64,000 nucleotides of DNA from Micavibrio_B sp964399985. Its GTDB lineage: Bacteria > Pseudomonadota > Alphaproteobacteria > Micavibrionales > Micavibrionaceae. Under the pieces are notes generated by a model. That model was not told the origin of the DNA, did not search any database, and saw nothing but the letters and a program-made list of their open reading frames with translations. The number at the start of each line of letters is the position of its first letter. The first letter of the stretch is position 1. Where the stretch lies: positions 310,001-374,000 of the forward strand of contig CAYNRY010000002.1 of assembly GCA_964399985.1 (NCBI GenBank), in the 5' to 3' direction. The position numbers and the translations under genes were made by a program. Positions 44,259 through 53,032 of the stretch are shown here, piece by piece.

Positions 44259-44750
44259 ACAACCAGACTATCTCTATTTGATTCCCCCCTTTTTCTTGGC
44301 TTCGACCAGTTTGAACGCACGCTAGACCGCGTCAAAAAACATGCCCAGGAAGGTTATCCCCCTTACAATATCGAACAGACCAGCGAGCAGGGTCTTCGCA
44401 TCACGCTGGCCGTGGCCGGCTTTACGATGCAGGATCTCGATATCGAGGTTGAGCAGAACCAACTGGCTATTCGCGGGCGTCAGGAAGACGATGCCAGCAA
44501 AACCTATCTCCATCGCGGGATTGCGGCCCGCCAGTTCCAGCGGACTTTCGTTCTGGCCGACGGTATCGAAATTCTCGGCGCCTCTCTTGATAATGGTTTG
44601 CTTCATATCGACATGAAGCGCGTCGAGCCTGAATCGACAGCCCGCAAGATCGAGATCAAAGCCGGTGCTAAAGTCACGAATGGCCATAGTGACCATCAGG
44701 CTATCGACGTGCAGGTCAATAAATCCGAAACGCCGAAAGTCACACAGTAA
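44256..44750 (+). CDS. hsp20: Small heat-shock protein Hsp20/IbpA
   Basis: 164 residues from the ATG at 44256, preceded by AGAGGAG. The N-terminal LFDSPLFLGFDQFERTLD is the usual alphaproteobacterial sHSP start, followed by the alpha-crystallin domain (YNIEQTSEQGLRITLAVAGF to DNGLLHIDMKR) and a C-terminal tail without a clear IXI motif beyond RKIEIKA. It binds unfolding proteins without ATP. The promoter and leader suggest heat control at both transcription and translation. DUF1150 follows, the normal partner. Confidence 0.94.
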   Translation: MTTRLSLFDSPLFLGFDQFERTLDRVKKHAQEGYPPYNIEQTSEQGLRITLAVAGFTMQDLDIEVEQNQLAIRGRQEDDASKTYLHRGIAARQFQRTFVLADGIEILGASLDNGLLHIDMKRVEPESTARKIEIKAGAKVTNGHSDHQAIDVQVNKSETPKVTQ

Positions 44751-44817
44751 TTCTTTAACCAATTCCCTGCACACTATGTTTGTGCAGGGGAATCTGGTAG
44801 AATAGGAAAGTAAGAAC

Positions 44818-45063
44818 ATGCCAAATAAAATTCAGCCATTAGATATCGAGCAAGGTCGCCATATTTTAAGAAATCTTTCCAATCAGGATTTCCTTGCTTT
44901 CGGTGTCAACCAGATCGCTTATATCAAGCCGATGAATGTCATGGGCAAGCCTGTCTATACGCTGCATGCCGCAGACGGATCGGCGCTGGCGGTCATCGAT
45001 GATTACAATGCCGCCGTGATGGTAGTGCGCCAAAACGATATGGAACCTGTTACGCTTCAGTAA
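44818..45063 (+). CDS. DUF1150 family protein
   Basis: 81 residues, one compact domain with the family wording DFLAFGVNQIAYIKP and ADGSALAVIDDYNAAVMVVR. Function is unknown, but it usually follows hsp20 in alphaproteobacteria, as here, so a role with the small heat-shock protein is plausible. AGGAAAG lies 8 bases before the ATG. A strong terminator follows. Confidence 0.9.
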   Translation: MPNKIQPLDIEQGRHILRNLSNQDFLAFGVNQIAYIKPMNVMGKPVYTLHAADGSALAVIDDYNAAVMVVRQNDMEPVTLQ

Positions 45064-45068
45064 ATTAA

Positions 45069-45092
45069 AGCCCGCAGAAGCGGGCTTTTTTA
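45069..45092. terminator. Bidirectional terminator between DUF1150 and ptsN
   Basis: AGCCCGC-agaa-GCGGGCT with T run on the plus side and A run on the minus side. It begins 6 bp after the DUF1150 stop and abuts the ptsN stop. Confidence 0.9.
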
Positions 45093-45554
45093 TGCGGCGA
45101 GAATTTCTTGCTGTTCTATTCTCAAAATCGATTTCATCTCATCTTCGGATTTTGCGTTTCGCAATGCTTCGATAATTTCAGGTTCGCGCAATAATCTCGT
45201 CACGCGGGAGAGGCGGCGCAGATGAAGCGGGCCATCCATTTGAGGCGATAAAACAGCGCAGACGATATCGACGGGTAATCCATCGAGGGAATTGAATTCG
45301 ACCGGTTGGTCGAGGCGGGCAATAACGATAAAGGGTTTTGTCAGCGGCGTTGATTTCAAATGCGGGATGGCGATGCCGTCACCGATACCGGAGCTCTCAT
45401 TCTCTTCCGATTTTAAGAGCTGGTCGGCAATCCATGTCATATCGGCGTTCGTTTGACGCCCGATCTTCCATGATATGTTTTGCAAAATTTGATTTTTTTC
45501 AGTGGCGCGAAGCCCGATGATAAAGTCATTGAATTCAATGTGCTCGTTTTGCAT
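45090..45554 (-). CDS. ptsN: PTS IIA-like nitrogen-regulatory protein
   Basis: 154 residues, a single EIIA-Ntr domain. The phosphorylatable His is in GIAIPHLKS, with ARLDQPVEF and DIVCAVLSPQ as family phrases. It is the end acceptor of the nitrogen PTS and usually affects potassium and carbon/nitrogen balance. Following hpf, it keeps the standard order hpf-ptsN after rpoN. A terminator sits between hpf and ptsN, so it may have its own promoter. Confidence 0.93.
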   Translation of the reverse strand: MQNEHIEFNDFIIGLRATEKNQILQNISWKIGRQTNADMTWIADQLLKSEENESSGIGDGIAIPHLKSTPLTKPFIVIARLDQPVEFNSLDGLPVDIVCAVLSPQMDGPLHLRRLSRVTRLLREPEIIEALRNAKSEDEMKSILRIEQQEILAA

Positions 45555-45672
45555 GAGATCTCCGTACTCCCCGTAAGTTTCTCAAGTCATTTTTCGTGAC
45601 CTGAATACACGCATAATTGAGTCGTGCCCAGAAAAAACATTTCTGCAAAGCAATAGTTCCGTAACTTAATAA

Positions 45673-45702
45673 AAAACCCGCTTGATCGCGGGTTTTTCTC
45701 AA
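45673..45702 (-). terminator. hpf terminator
   Basis: AAAAACCCGC-ttgatc-GCGGGTTTTT, about 20 bp beyond the hpf stop on the minus strand and usable in both directions. Confidence 0.88.
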
Positions 45703-45723
45703 TTATTAGAGTTACTGAATTTA

Positions 45724-46353
45724 TTATTCGGCGGCCATTGCCCCGTCTTTTCTAATATCATCTTGCGGTTCGACCCAGCCGATATTTCCATCGGCGCGTT
45801 TGTAAACCATATTCAGGGAGTTGTTCTTCGGGTTGCGGAAGAGAAGTGCCGTATTACCTGCGAGGTCTAAACGCATGACCGCTTCAGATACAGACATTTT
45901 TTGAATCTGCATCGGCATTTCGGCGACGATCAATGGATCGTTTCCGCTTTCCACAGGCTCTTCCTGTGGTTCGCTGGTACCATCAAGCGTTTCACTTGCG
46001 ATTGTGTAATCGCGGGCTTTCATCATTTCGGTTTCAGGTGTTTGCTCGATACGTTCATGGTGATCGCGCAGGCGGTTTTTATACTTGCGAAGTTGCTTGG
46101 CAATTTTTGCCGCTGCGGCGTCGAACGCAACATAGGCTTCGGTTTCGACGGCGGTCGCCGTAACCATGATATCTTTGCCGACTTTAAGCGAGATATGGGT
46201 TTTGACGAAAGCATGGCCTTCGGGTGCAAAAGTAACGACCGTTTGAAAAGCGCGGTTGAAATATTTAGAATCGATATCGCTCAGTTTTTCGGTGACATGC
46301 GTGCGGAGAGCGTCCCCAACGTCCATTTGTTTGCCGTTGATTGTAAGATCCAT
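45724..46353 (-). CDS. hpf: Ribosome hibernation-promoting factor, long form
   Basis: 209 residues. The N-terminal RaiA/Hpf domain (MDLTINGKQMDVGDALRTHV, then IMVTATAVETEAYVAFDAAA) is joined by an acidic linker to the C-terminal dimerisation domain (KMSVSEAVMRLDLAGNTALL). The long form links two 70S ribosomes into inactive 100S dimers in stationary phase. GGAGC lies upstream of the ATG. Confidence 0.95.
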   Translation of the reverse strand: MDLTINGKQMDVGDALRTHVTEKLSDIDSKYFNRAFQTVVTFAPEGHAFVKTHISLKVGKDIMVTATAVETEAYVAFDAAAAKIAKQLRKYKNRLRDHHERIEQTPETEMMKARDYTIASETLDGTSEPQEEPVESGNDPLIVAEMPMQIQKMSVSEAVMRLDLAGNTALLFRNPKNNSLNMVYKRADGNIGWVEPQDDIRKDGAMAAE

Positions 46354-46475
46354 AATATTAGCTCCTTTGAAACAGTCGGAAGTACGCTAAAAAAAGCGCC
46401 TGTGTTAAATAATTTATCGTATAATTAATTGTATCACTTAAATGTCCTAAAAAAAGTATAAAGAGCAAAAAAATA

Positions 46476-47282
46476 ATGGCGAAAAAAGCGGAACCAATCG
46501 GCGTTTTCGACTCCGGCATAGGCGGGCTTACCGTTCTGAAAGCCCTGCAGGAAAAATATCCGCATGAGTCTTATGTCTATATTGGGGATACGGCCCGCTT
46601 GCCCTATGGCACGAAAAGTCCGGAAACGGTTATTCGCTATGCGCAAGGTTTAACCAAAGAAATATTACGGCATCAGATAAAGGCGATTGTAGTTGCCTGT
46701 AATACGGCATCGACCCATGCGCTGGGTGCGGTTCAGGACATGGCTAAAAACGGGGCGAAAGACATTCCGGTACTTGGCATGTTAGAGCCGGCCAGTCGTG
46801 CCGGTATTGCCGCGACCAAGAATAATCATATAGCCGTGATGGCGACTTACGGTACGGTTAAATCCGGCGCGTATGAAACAGCAATTCAAAGCATCGCTCC
46901 ATCCGTCCAAGTATCGTCTAGGGCTTGCCAGTTATTGGTGGCGCTTGCCGAAGAAGGCTGGGCAAATGATAAAATCGCCAAGGATGTTTTGCGCAAATAT
47001 CTGGAGCCGATCTTCGATCGCCAGAACCGTCCCGACACGCTGATTTTAGGCTGTACTCATTTTCCGCTCTTCGAGAAAGAAATCGGTGAAATTCTTGGCC
47101 CTGAAGTTACGCTCATCAATAGCGGTAAAGCAGCAGCGGAAGAATTGAATATTTCATCTGACAGCCAAGCCGGAACATGCCGGTTTTTTGCCACCGATGA
47201 CCCTGCCCGTTTCGCGGTAAATGCTGCAAAGTTTTTCGGGCGGGAAATTTCTGCAGCGGATGTCGAGCTAATAGATATTTAA
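46476..47282 (+). CDS. murI: Glutamate racemase
   Basis: 268 residues. Catalytic Cys pair: VVACNTASTHALG (about residue 72) and LILGCTHFPLF (about 190), with IGVFDSGIGGLTVLKA at the start. It makes D-glutamate for peptidoglycan. It lies on the strand opposite to rpoN and hpf, between two genes that normally adjoin, and shares 4 bp with the end of rpoN. Confidence 0.96.
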   Translation: MAKKAEPIGVFDSGIGGLTVLKALQEKYPHESYVYIGDTARLPYGTKSPETVIRYAQGLTKEILRHQIKAIVVACNTASTHALGAVQDMAKNGAKDIPVLGMLEPASRAGIAATKNNHIAVMATYGTVKSGAYETAIQSIAPSVQVSSRACQLLVALAEEGWANDKIAKDVLRKYLEPIFDRQNRPDTLILGCTHFPLFEKEIGEILGPEVTLINSGKAAAEELNISSDSQAGTCRFFATDDPARFAVNAAKFFGREISAADVELIDI

Positions 47283-48700
47283 GGCTTCTTAATTCTGCGG
47301 CGTTGAACCGAGGACGGAATATTCAGCGCTTCGCGGTATTTCGCAATTGTGCGACGGGCGATATCGATACCGTCTTTTTGCAGCAGATCGACGATATCGT
47401 CATCCGACAGAATGGATTTCGGATCTTCGGCGTCGATCAAAGTCCTGATTTTGGACTTCACGGCTTCGGAAGAAACGCTGCCGCCGTCACTGCCTTCGAT
47501 AGAAGAGGTAAAGAAGAATTTTAGTTCGAAGAGGCCGCGCGGCGTACCGATAAATTTACCGGTAGTGACACGGCTGACCGTGCTTTCATGCATGCCGATA
47601 GAATCGGCAACCTCGCGCAAGGTAAGCGGCGCCAGATATTCGATCCCGAAGAGGAAGAACGCGTCCTGCCGTTCAACGATTTCGGAAGCCACTTTCAAAA
47701 TGGTTTGCGCGCGCTGGTCCAATGCTTTGGCGAGCCAATTGGCATTGTTCAATTGCGTGACCAGATACTCGCGCTCGGTTTTGTCTTTCGTGCGGTCGGC
47801 AACATCGGTGTAATATTGCTGGTTGACGAGAACGCGCGGCAGCGTTTCGCTATTGAGCTCGACGCGCCAGCCACCGCCTTTATCTTTCGGCAGTTTTCGC
47901 ATCAAAACATCGGGAATGGCGGTCTGGGCAATGGAATGATCGAAGAGCGAGGCTGGTTTCGGTTGCAGCGTCCGAAGCTCTTGCGCCATTTCCTTGACGA
48001 CATTGGGATGAACATCGCAAATCTTGGCGAGGGTGGCGTAGTCGTGTTGGCCAAGAAGATTCAAATTCTCCAAAAGAATTTTCATCGGCGTATCGAGGAC
48101 GCCGCGGTCCTCGAGTTGCAACATCAGGCATTCGGAAAGGTTGAAAGCAAAAATTCCGGCGGGGTCGAATTTCTTTAATCGCGCGATCAATTTTGTGATG
48201 CGCTCTTTCGACACGCCGAGCTGCGCGGAAAGATCATCCGGCGTTTCGCGCAAATAGCCAGCTTCGTCGAGACGGTCGATCAATAGCGTACCAATCGTTT
48301 TATCGAGCGCGTCCTGCGCGCCGATGGTCAATTGTTCCATCAAATGATCGTGAAGGTTTTTTTCCTTGGCATGGGTCGTTTCCAGCGTGCGTTCATCGTC
48401 ACTGAAATCGGAGCGGCCTCCGGGCATCGAGTTTGACATGCTCGATCCGGCATCGAAATCATTTTCTGAATCGTCTTCGCGTTCCGGCTTATCTTTTATA
48501 TCCGGCGCATCATCGGATTCCGACGGTTCGTTATCGATGCGTTCTAAAAGAGGGTTCTGGGCTATTTCCTCGTCGAGATAGTCCTGAAGCTCCACATTGG
48601 AAAGCTGCAGCAATTTGATCGCCTGCTGCATCTGCGGCGTCATGACGAGGTTTTGCTGCTGGCGTAAATCGAGGGTTTGGGAGAGTTTGTTTCCGGCCAT
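47279..48700 (-). CDS. rpoN: RNA polymerase sigma-54 factor
   Basis: 473 residues. Region I is the Gln/Leu-rich LRQQQNLVMTPQMQQAIKLL. An acidic region II follows, then the core-binding domain, the HTH (REVADSIGMHESTVSRVT) and a C-terminal RpoN box (ARRTIAKYREALNIPSS). It directs sigma-54 promoters at -24/-12 and needs enhancer-binding ATPases. It lies 23 bp after lptB, the usual alphaproteobacterial order. Confidence 0.97.
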   Translation of the reverse strand: MAGNKLSQTLDLRQQQNLVMTPQMQQAIKLLQLSNVELQDYLDEEIAQNPLLERIDNEPSESDDAPDIKDKPEREDDSENDFDAGSSMSNSMPGGRSDFSDDERTLETTHAKEKNLHDHLMEQLTIGAQDALDKTIGTLLIDRLDEAGYLRETPDDLSAQLGVSKERITKLIARLKKFDPAGIFAFNLSECLMLQLEDRGVLDTPMKILLENLNLLGQHDYATLAKICDVHPNVVKEMAQELRTLQPKPASLFDHSIAQTAIPDVLMRKLPKDKGGGWRVELNSETLPRVLVNQQYYTDVADRTKDKTEREYLVTQLNNANWLAKALDQRAQTILKVASEIVERQDAFFLFGIEYLAPLTLREVADSIGMHESTVSRVTTGKFIGTPRGLFELKFFFTSSIEGSDGGSVSSEAVKSKIRTLIDAEDPKSILSDDDIVDLLQKDGIDIARRTIAKYREALNIPSSVQRRRIKKP

Positions 48701-48723
48701 GAATTTATTATAGCAGGAAATTG

Positions 48724-49494
48724 CTAAAGGCTAAACCCTTCGCCGAGATAGACGCGGCGGACTTCGGTATCGTCGACGATTTCTTCCGGCGAGCCTTCGG
48801 TGAGGACTTTGCCGTCATGGAGGATATAAGCGCGGTCGACGATGCCGAGCGTATCGCGGACATTGTGATCGGTAATAAGAACGCCGATGCCGCGGTTTTT
48901 TAGATAGCCGATCAATGTGCGGATATCGTTCACCGCAATCGGGTCGATACCAGCGAGCGGTTCATCAAGCAGAATAAATTGAGGGCGAGAGGCTAAGGCA
49001 CGGGCGATCTCGACGCGGCGGCGTTCTCCGCCTGAGAGGGCAATGGCCGGCGTGCGGCGCAAATGCGAGACAGAGAACTCCACAAGAAGATCTTCGAGCA
49101 GGTTTTCCTGTTCCTCGGGTTTTAAATCCTGTGTTTGGACGACAGCGCGGATATTCTCTTCAACCGAAAGTCCACGGAAAATAGAGGCTTCCTGCGGCAG
49201 GTAGCCGATGCCAAGGCGGGCGCGGCGATACATCGGCAGCGTGGTGATATCTTGTCCATATAAGGAGATGGTGCCGCCATCGGGCGGGATCAGGCCGGTG
49301 ATAATATAAAAGCAGGTGGTCTTACCGGCCCCGTTCGGGCCGAGCAGGGCGACGGCCTCGCCGCGCTGAACCGTGACCGACACATCCCGCAACACGGGGC
49401 GTTTTTTATAAGACTTTGAAAGATGCTCAACGGTTAATCCGCTGGTCACTGGTTTCAAATATCTTTTCGGAGGGTTCTCGGGCAGGGGCGTCAT
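48724..49494 (-). CDS. lptB: LPS export ABC transporter ATPase
   Basis: 256 residues. Walker A is GPNGAGKTTCF, signature LSGGERRRVEIARALA, Walker B FILLDEPLAGID, switch His in VLITDHNV. It powers LPS extraction from the inner membrane with LptFG. The N-terminal extension of about 15 residues precedes LTVEHLSKSYKKRP. The gene belongs to the lptC-lptA-lptB-rpoN run. Confidence 0.96.
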   Translation of the reverse strand: MTPLPENPPKRYLKPVTSGLTVEHLSKSYKKRPVLRDVSVTVQRGEAVALLGPNGAGKTTCFYIITGLIPPDGGTISLYGQDITTLPMYRRARLGIGYLPQEASIFRGLSVEENIRAVVQTQDLKPEEQENLLEDLLVEFSVSHLRRTPAIALSGGERRRVEIARALASRPQFILLDEPLAGIDPIAVNDIRTLIGYLKNRGIGVLITDHNVRDTLGIVDRAYILHDGKVLTEGSPEEIVDDTEVRRVYLGEGFSL

Positions 49495-49546
49495 GACTAG
49501 CTAAACTTAAGTCATTGCAGCGCAAAAAGCAACCATTTGACGTAAT

Positions 49547-50410
49547 TTAATTATCCTTTTGCTTCCGACTACTCGGGAAAAACACGCCTTTGACGCGTCC
49601 GCCTTTGCCTTGTGCACCATAAACGCGGCTTAGATTGGTGGTCAAATTCATATCGGCACGAACACCTTGCAGGGTGTTTTCACCTTGATAGAGTTTAACA
49701 TTACCGAGCAATTCAACGGTGTCGTTTTCTGCTGTATAAATCCCTTTATCACCGGTCGCTTTTTCTTTTGGCGTGGTGATAACGACATTGCCCTCGGCTT
49801 CGGCGCGTTTCAGGTTGCCAAGCTTGGATTGCGGTTTATCGGATGACGAAGTTTCTTTTTCTTTCTGGGAATCAGGATTGGTCCAAGCGGTGACCAGATC
49901 AGCGGTCAGCGTGTTCCCTTGATTGGTGATAACCGGCGATCCATAGGCGATCATTTTACCTTCATTGGAATAATATTCGAATTTCTCTTTTGCCGTGATG
50001 TTCATATCCGGGCTTTCGATGCGAAGATCGCCGCCAGTCAAGGTTGCCTTGGCGATATCGACTTCGTAAACAGCATTATCGCCATAGGCTTTATTAACGC
50101 CACCCGAGATGAGCACGACATTGCCGGTTGCGGTCAGTTTATAAATATCGCTGCTTTTTTCTTTGGTTTCGCGGTATTCGGCAACCAGCGTATCGGCATG
50201 AACTTCCATGTCTTTCTGCTTGGCAATTGCATTGCCTTTGGCGATATATTTTTTACCTACGCGGTCCCATTCCAAGGCGTTGTCAGCGGAAATTTCCAGC
50301 GGCTCGGCGGAGTTTTGCGAAGCGGGAACCGGCGCTTTTTCTTGTGCAAGAGAAGGGGCCGCAAAAGAGATCAAAACGATCAGGCTTAAAAGAATTTTAA
50401 ATGAGCGCAT
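49547..50410 (-). CDS. lptA: LPS transport periplasmic protein LptA
   Basis: 287 residues with a signal peptide (ISFAAPSLAQ ends it near residue 22). The OstA-like beta-jellyroll repeats are visible: LEISADNALEWDR, YIAKGNAIAKQKDMEVHADT, LTATGNVVLIS and later LLGNVKLYQGENTLQG. It forms the periplasmic bridge for LPS. It is longer than E. coli LptA (185), mainly by additional repeats, typical of alphaproteobacteria. It is 1 bp from lptC. Confidence 0.92.
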   Translation of the reverse strand: MRSFKILLSLIVLISFAAPSLAQEKAPVPASQNSAEPLEISADNALEWDRVGKKYIAKGNAIAKQKDMEVHADTLVAEYRETKEKSSDIYKLTATGNVVLISGGVNKAYGDNAVYEVDIAKATLTGGDLRIESPDMNITAKEKFEYYSNEGKMIAYGSPVITNQGNTLTADLVTAWTNPDSQKEKETSSSDKPQSKLGNLKRAEAEGNVVITTPKEKATGDKGIYTAENDTVELLGNVKLYQGENTLQGVRADMNLTTNLSRVYGAQGKGGRVKGVFFPSSRKQKDN

Positions 50411-50411
50411 T

Positions 50412-51110
50412 TTAATTTGCCTCGGCTTCGTTTTTAGGAGTTTGATTAAGAATAAGCGTAGCAGGGCCTGTGAAGCTTAAAACGCCGGTCTTGCCATCGG
50501 CGGTCAGGCCTTGCGCCTTGATCGTGCCAATCGGACCATGGCCGGATACAGGGGTTTTCGAAATCGCTTTCTCACCGATCATATCGATCTCGACTTTATC
50601 GGTCTGCATTTCATAGCCGTCGTCATGGAAAAGTTTTACTTTTCCTTCCAGCATCAGATTTTGTTTTACCTGTTCAAATTCACCCTTGTCGGATTCGACC
50701 GCGAGCCACGCGCTGTCTTTCAGGGAGATATCGGCGACAGGCTTATCAAGCATGATCATGTTCATGTCTTTGCTGTCCTGAAACGCTTTGGTCGCGGTGA
50801 TCGTATAAGGTTGCTGTGAGGCATCTTCGGATTCAAAACGCGGATTGAGGAGTTCATTGCGGCCCACGGTTTGCGGGGAAACAGTCTCTTTGCGCGGCGG
50901 CGGCGCGACGCTTTCCATGTCCGACCAGACGAACATGACGACGACGATCAATCCCGCCACCAAAGGCAGGATCAGGCGCAGTTTTTTAACGGCGGTCGAG
51001 CGGCGGATGCTGGACATCGTTTTTTCAACAGCGTCGTCATCGGAATGAATAAAACCGCTTAGGCGTCCAGTGTCATAAGAAGAGTCGGGATTTGGCTCGT
51101 CGGAAATCAT
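50412..51110 (-). CDS. lptC: LPS export protein LptC
   Basis: 232 residues from the ATG at 51110; a TTG at 51131 overlapping kdsD is less likely. A cytoplasmic N-terminus of about 45 residues precedes one transmembrane segment (LILPLVAGLIVVVMFVWS), then the LptC periplasmic domain with NPRFESEDASQQPYTITA and LEGKVKLFHDDGYEMQTDKV. It passes LPS from LptBFG to LptA. The long N-terminus is common in alphaproteobacteria. Confidence 0.9.
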   Translation of the reverse strand: MISDEPNPDSSYDTGRLSGFIHSDDDAVEKTMSSIRRSTAVKKLRLILPLVAGLIVVVMFVWSDMESVAPPPRKETVSPQTVGRNELLNPRFESEDASQQPYTITATKAFQDSKDMNMIMLDKPVADISLKDSAWLAVESDKGEFEQVKQNLMLEGKVKLFHDDGYEMQTDKVEIDMIGEKAISKTPVSGHGPIGTIKAQGLTADGKTGVLSFTGPATLILNQTPKNEAEAN

Positions 51111-51123
51111 GACCTGCAATCTA

Positions 51124-52125
51124 TCAGGCAATGCCGGCGCGTAAAAGCTCCTGAATGCGGATTAGCCCCCGTATTTTGCCGCCATCGGCCACGATCAGGG
51201 AGGTAATCGGCGAGGCAAAGCCGGTCAGCATGATATCCAAGGCTTCGGCAGCCAGAAGATCCGAGGAGATCGTCTTCGGGTTAACGGACATGATGTCTTT
51301 CACCGGGTGGGTCAGAAGCTCGGGGCTCATATGGCGCTTGATATCGCCGTCCGTGACGATACCGAGCAGGTTTTTATTTTCATCGACGATGATCATGCTC
51401 CCGAGATTTTTCTCGGATGAAATCAAAAGCGCTTCGGCGAATAGAGTGTCGGGCGCGACCAGTGGCAAATCATTGCCGGAGATCATGAATTCGGAAACTT
51501 TCTTGAGTTTCGCGCCCAGCTTGCCGCCCGGGTGAAAAACGCGGAACTGGTCGGGCGTCAGGCCCATGCGCTCCAATAGCGCCATGGCAATGGCATCGCC
51601 GAGGGCCATCATCATCGTTGTCGAGGTCGTCGGGGCCAGAACGTCGAGGCTCGCCTCGGGCATTTTCGGCATCACGAGCGGAATGGCGGAATGTTTCGCC
51701 AGCGTCGATTCAGGATTGCTGGTCATGCCGATCAACGGGATATGAAAGCGTTTGCAATAGCTGATCATATCGATCAACTCGTTATTCTCGCCGGAATTGG
51801 AGAGTAAAAGCACGACATCGTTCTCGGTGATCATGCCGAGATCGCCGTGGCTCGCTTCGCCCGGGTGAATATAATAAGACGGCGTGCCGGTCGAGGCGAG
51901 GGTCGCGGCGATCTTCCGCGCGACATGGCCGGATTTGCCGATACCGGCGACGATCAAGCGGCCTGTCGCTTTATCCTTCATCGCCTGAATGGCTTCGATG
52001 GCTTCGATAAATTTTCCGTCCAGCGACTTGGCAAGGGCGGTTAGCGCCGAGCTTTCAAGCTCGAGTACGCGTCTTGCGTGATCCAGATCGTTGGGCGGGG
52101 ACGAAAGGGGGGCTGTATTGGTCAT
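51124..52125 (-). CDS. kdsD: Arabinose-5-phosphate isomerase, KdsD/KpsF type
   Basis: 333 residues. An N-terminal SIS sugar-isomerase domain (GRLIVAGIGKSGHVARKIAA, then SYYIHPGEASHGDLGM and LLLSNSGENNELIDM) is followed by two CBS domains (MIIVDENKNLLGIVTDGDIK and SLIVADGGKIRGLIRIQE). It makes arabinose-5-phosphate for Kdo, the LPS inner-core sugar, and so belongs with the lpt genes downstream. Confidence 0.95.
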   Translation of the reverse strand: MTNTAPLSSPPNDLDHARRVLELESSALTALAKSLDGKFIEAIEAIQAMKDKATGRLIVAGIGKSGHVARKIAATLASTGTPSYYIHPGEASHGDLGMITENDVVLLLSNSGENNELIDMISYCKRFHIPLIGMTSNPESTLAKHSAIPLVMPKMPEASLDVLAPTTSTTMMMALGDAIAMALLERMGLTPDQFRVFHPGGKLGAKLKKVSEFMISGNDLPLVAPDTLFAEALLISSEKNLGSMIIVDENKNLLGIVTDGDIKRHMSPELLTHPVKDIMSVNPKTISSDLLAAEALDIMLTGFASPITSLIVADGGKIRGLIRIQELLRAGIA

Positions 52126-52130
52126 GATGT

Positions 52131-52742
52131 TTAATGCGCGAAAATATCGAATTCATCCCAGCCGGCAAGGTCCAGACGAGAACGGGCAGGCAGGAAATCG
52201 AAACAGGCTTTGGCGAGAGAGGTGCGTCCTTCGCGTTCCAGCATGATGTCGAGTTTTTCTTTCAGCTGGTGAAGATATAGTACATCGCCGGCGGCATAGT
52301 TTTTTTGCTCTTCGGTGAGAGTGTCTGCGCCCCAGTCGGACGTCTGCTGGCCTTTATTGACTTCGGTTTGCAACAGATCGCGGCAAAGGTCTTTCAAACC
52401 GTGGCGGTCGGTGAAAGTGCGGCACAGGCGGCTTGCGATTTTCGTGCAATAAACGGGACTTGCGGCAACGCCCAGATAGGCTTCCATCACGGCGATATCG
52501 AAGCGTCCAAAATGGAAAATTTTCAGAACATTCTTATCTTCGAGAAGTTTTTTTAAATTCGGCGCACCGTAATTTCTATCTCTAAGCTGAACCAGATGGG
52601 CATTGCCGTCGCCGCTGGAAAGCTGGATCAGGCATAGCCGGTCCCGCGCTGGATTAAGGCCCATGGTTTCGGTATCGATAGCTACGGAAGCGCCGAAAGA
52701 CAGGCCGTCCGGCAGGTCGTTCTCATAAAGATATATCGTCAT
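52131..52742 (-). CDS. RNase D-like 3'-5' exonuclease, short form
   Basis: 203 residues from the ATG at 52742. DEDD motifs: DTETMGL (Exo I), FHFGRFDIAVM (Exo II), YAAGDVLYLHQL (Exo III). The HRDC domains of full RNase D are absent. It lies directly before kdsD (5 bp) and downstream of tRNA-Leu; a tRNA 3'-processing role is a reasonable inference. Confidence 0.9.
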   Translation of the reverse strand: MTIYLYENDLPDGLSFGASVAIDTETMGLNPARDRLCLIQLSSGDGNAHLVQLRDRNYGAPNLKKLLEDKNVLKIFHFGRFDIAVMEAYLGVAASPVYCTKIASRLCRTFTDRHGLKDLCRDLLQTEVNKGQQTSDWGADTLTEEQKNYAAGDVLYLHQLKEKLDIMLEREGRTSLAKACFDFLPARSRLDLAGWDEFDIFAH

Positions 52743-52792
52743 ATATTGGGAATAGAGGGTTTTGCGGGGATTTTCAAGCAAAGCTTCTTTAA

Positions 52793-52879
52793 TGGTGCCC
52801 TGGAGAGGACTCGAACCTCCACGACCTTGCGATCACTAGCACCTGAAGCTAGCGCGTCTACCAATTCCACCACCAGGGC
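52793..52879 (-). tRNA. tRNA-Leu (anticodon CAG)
   Basis: The minus strand folds into a class II tRNA: acceptor GCCCTGG/CCAGGGC (52879-52873 with 52803-52797), D region GGTGGAATTGGTAGACGC, anticodon stem CTAGC/GCTAG around loop TTCAGGT, a long variable arm, T-loop GGTTCGAGTCC, and an encoded CCA at 52795-52793. Confidence 0.96.
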
Positions 52880-52895
52880 AGCACCAATGGGGGTA

Positions 52896-52925
52896 CATCT
52901 ACCCTTTCGGCCTTATTCCTGTCAA
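52896..52925 (-). promoter_or_regulatory. Candidate promoter of tRNA-Leu
   Basis: On the minus strand TTGACA (52925-52920), an 18-base spacer, and TAGATG (52901-52896). A start near 52889 would give a short 5' leader before the tRNA at 52879. Confidence 0.5.
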
Positions 52926-52952
52926 ATGGCAATTTAGGGCAATCTTAAAGCT

Positions 52953-52976
52953 CTATAAGCTATGGTTAGCTTATAG
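52953..52976. promoter_or_regulatory. 9-bp inverted repeat, possible operator
   Basis: CTATAAGCT (52953-52961) and AGCTTATAG (52968-52976) with a 6-base spacer. It directly precedes a weak plus-strand promoter (TTGACT at 52977-52982, AGAATA at 53000-53005) for the response-regulator gene. Confidence 0.4.
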
Positions 52977-53032
52977 TTGACTTCATAATTTATTAATCCA
53001 GAATACCGCATAGTCTTTTAGGGGCCTTGCCG

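Noticed and set aside
45901..46428. 175-codon plus-strand frame over hpf
   Set aside because: Antisense of the well-recognised Hpf gene; composition is a mirror of its codons.
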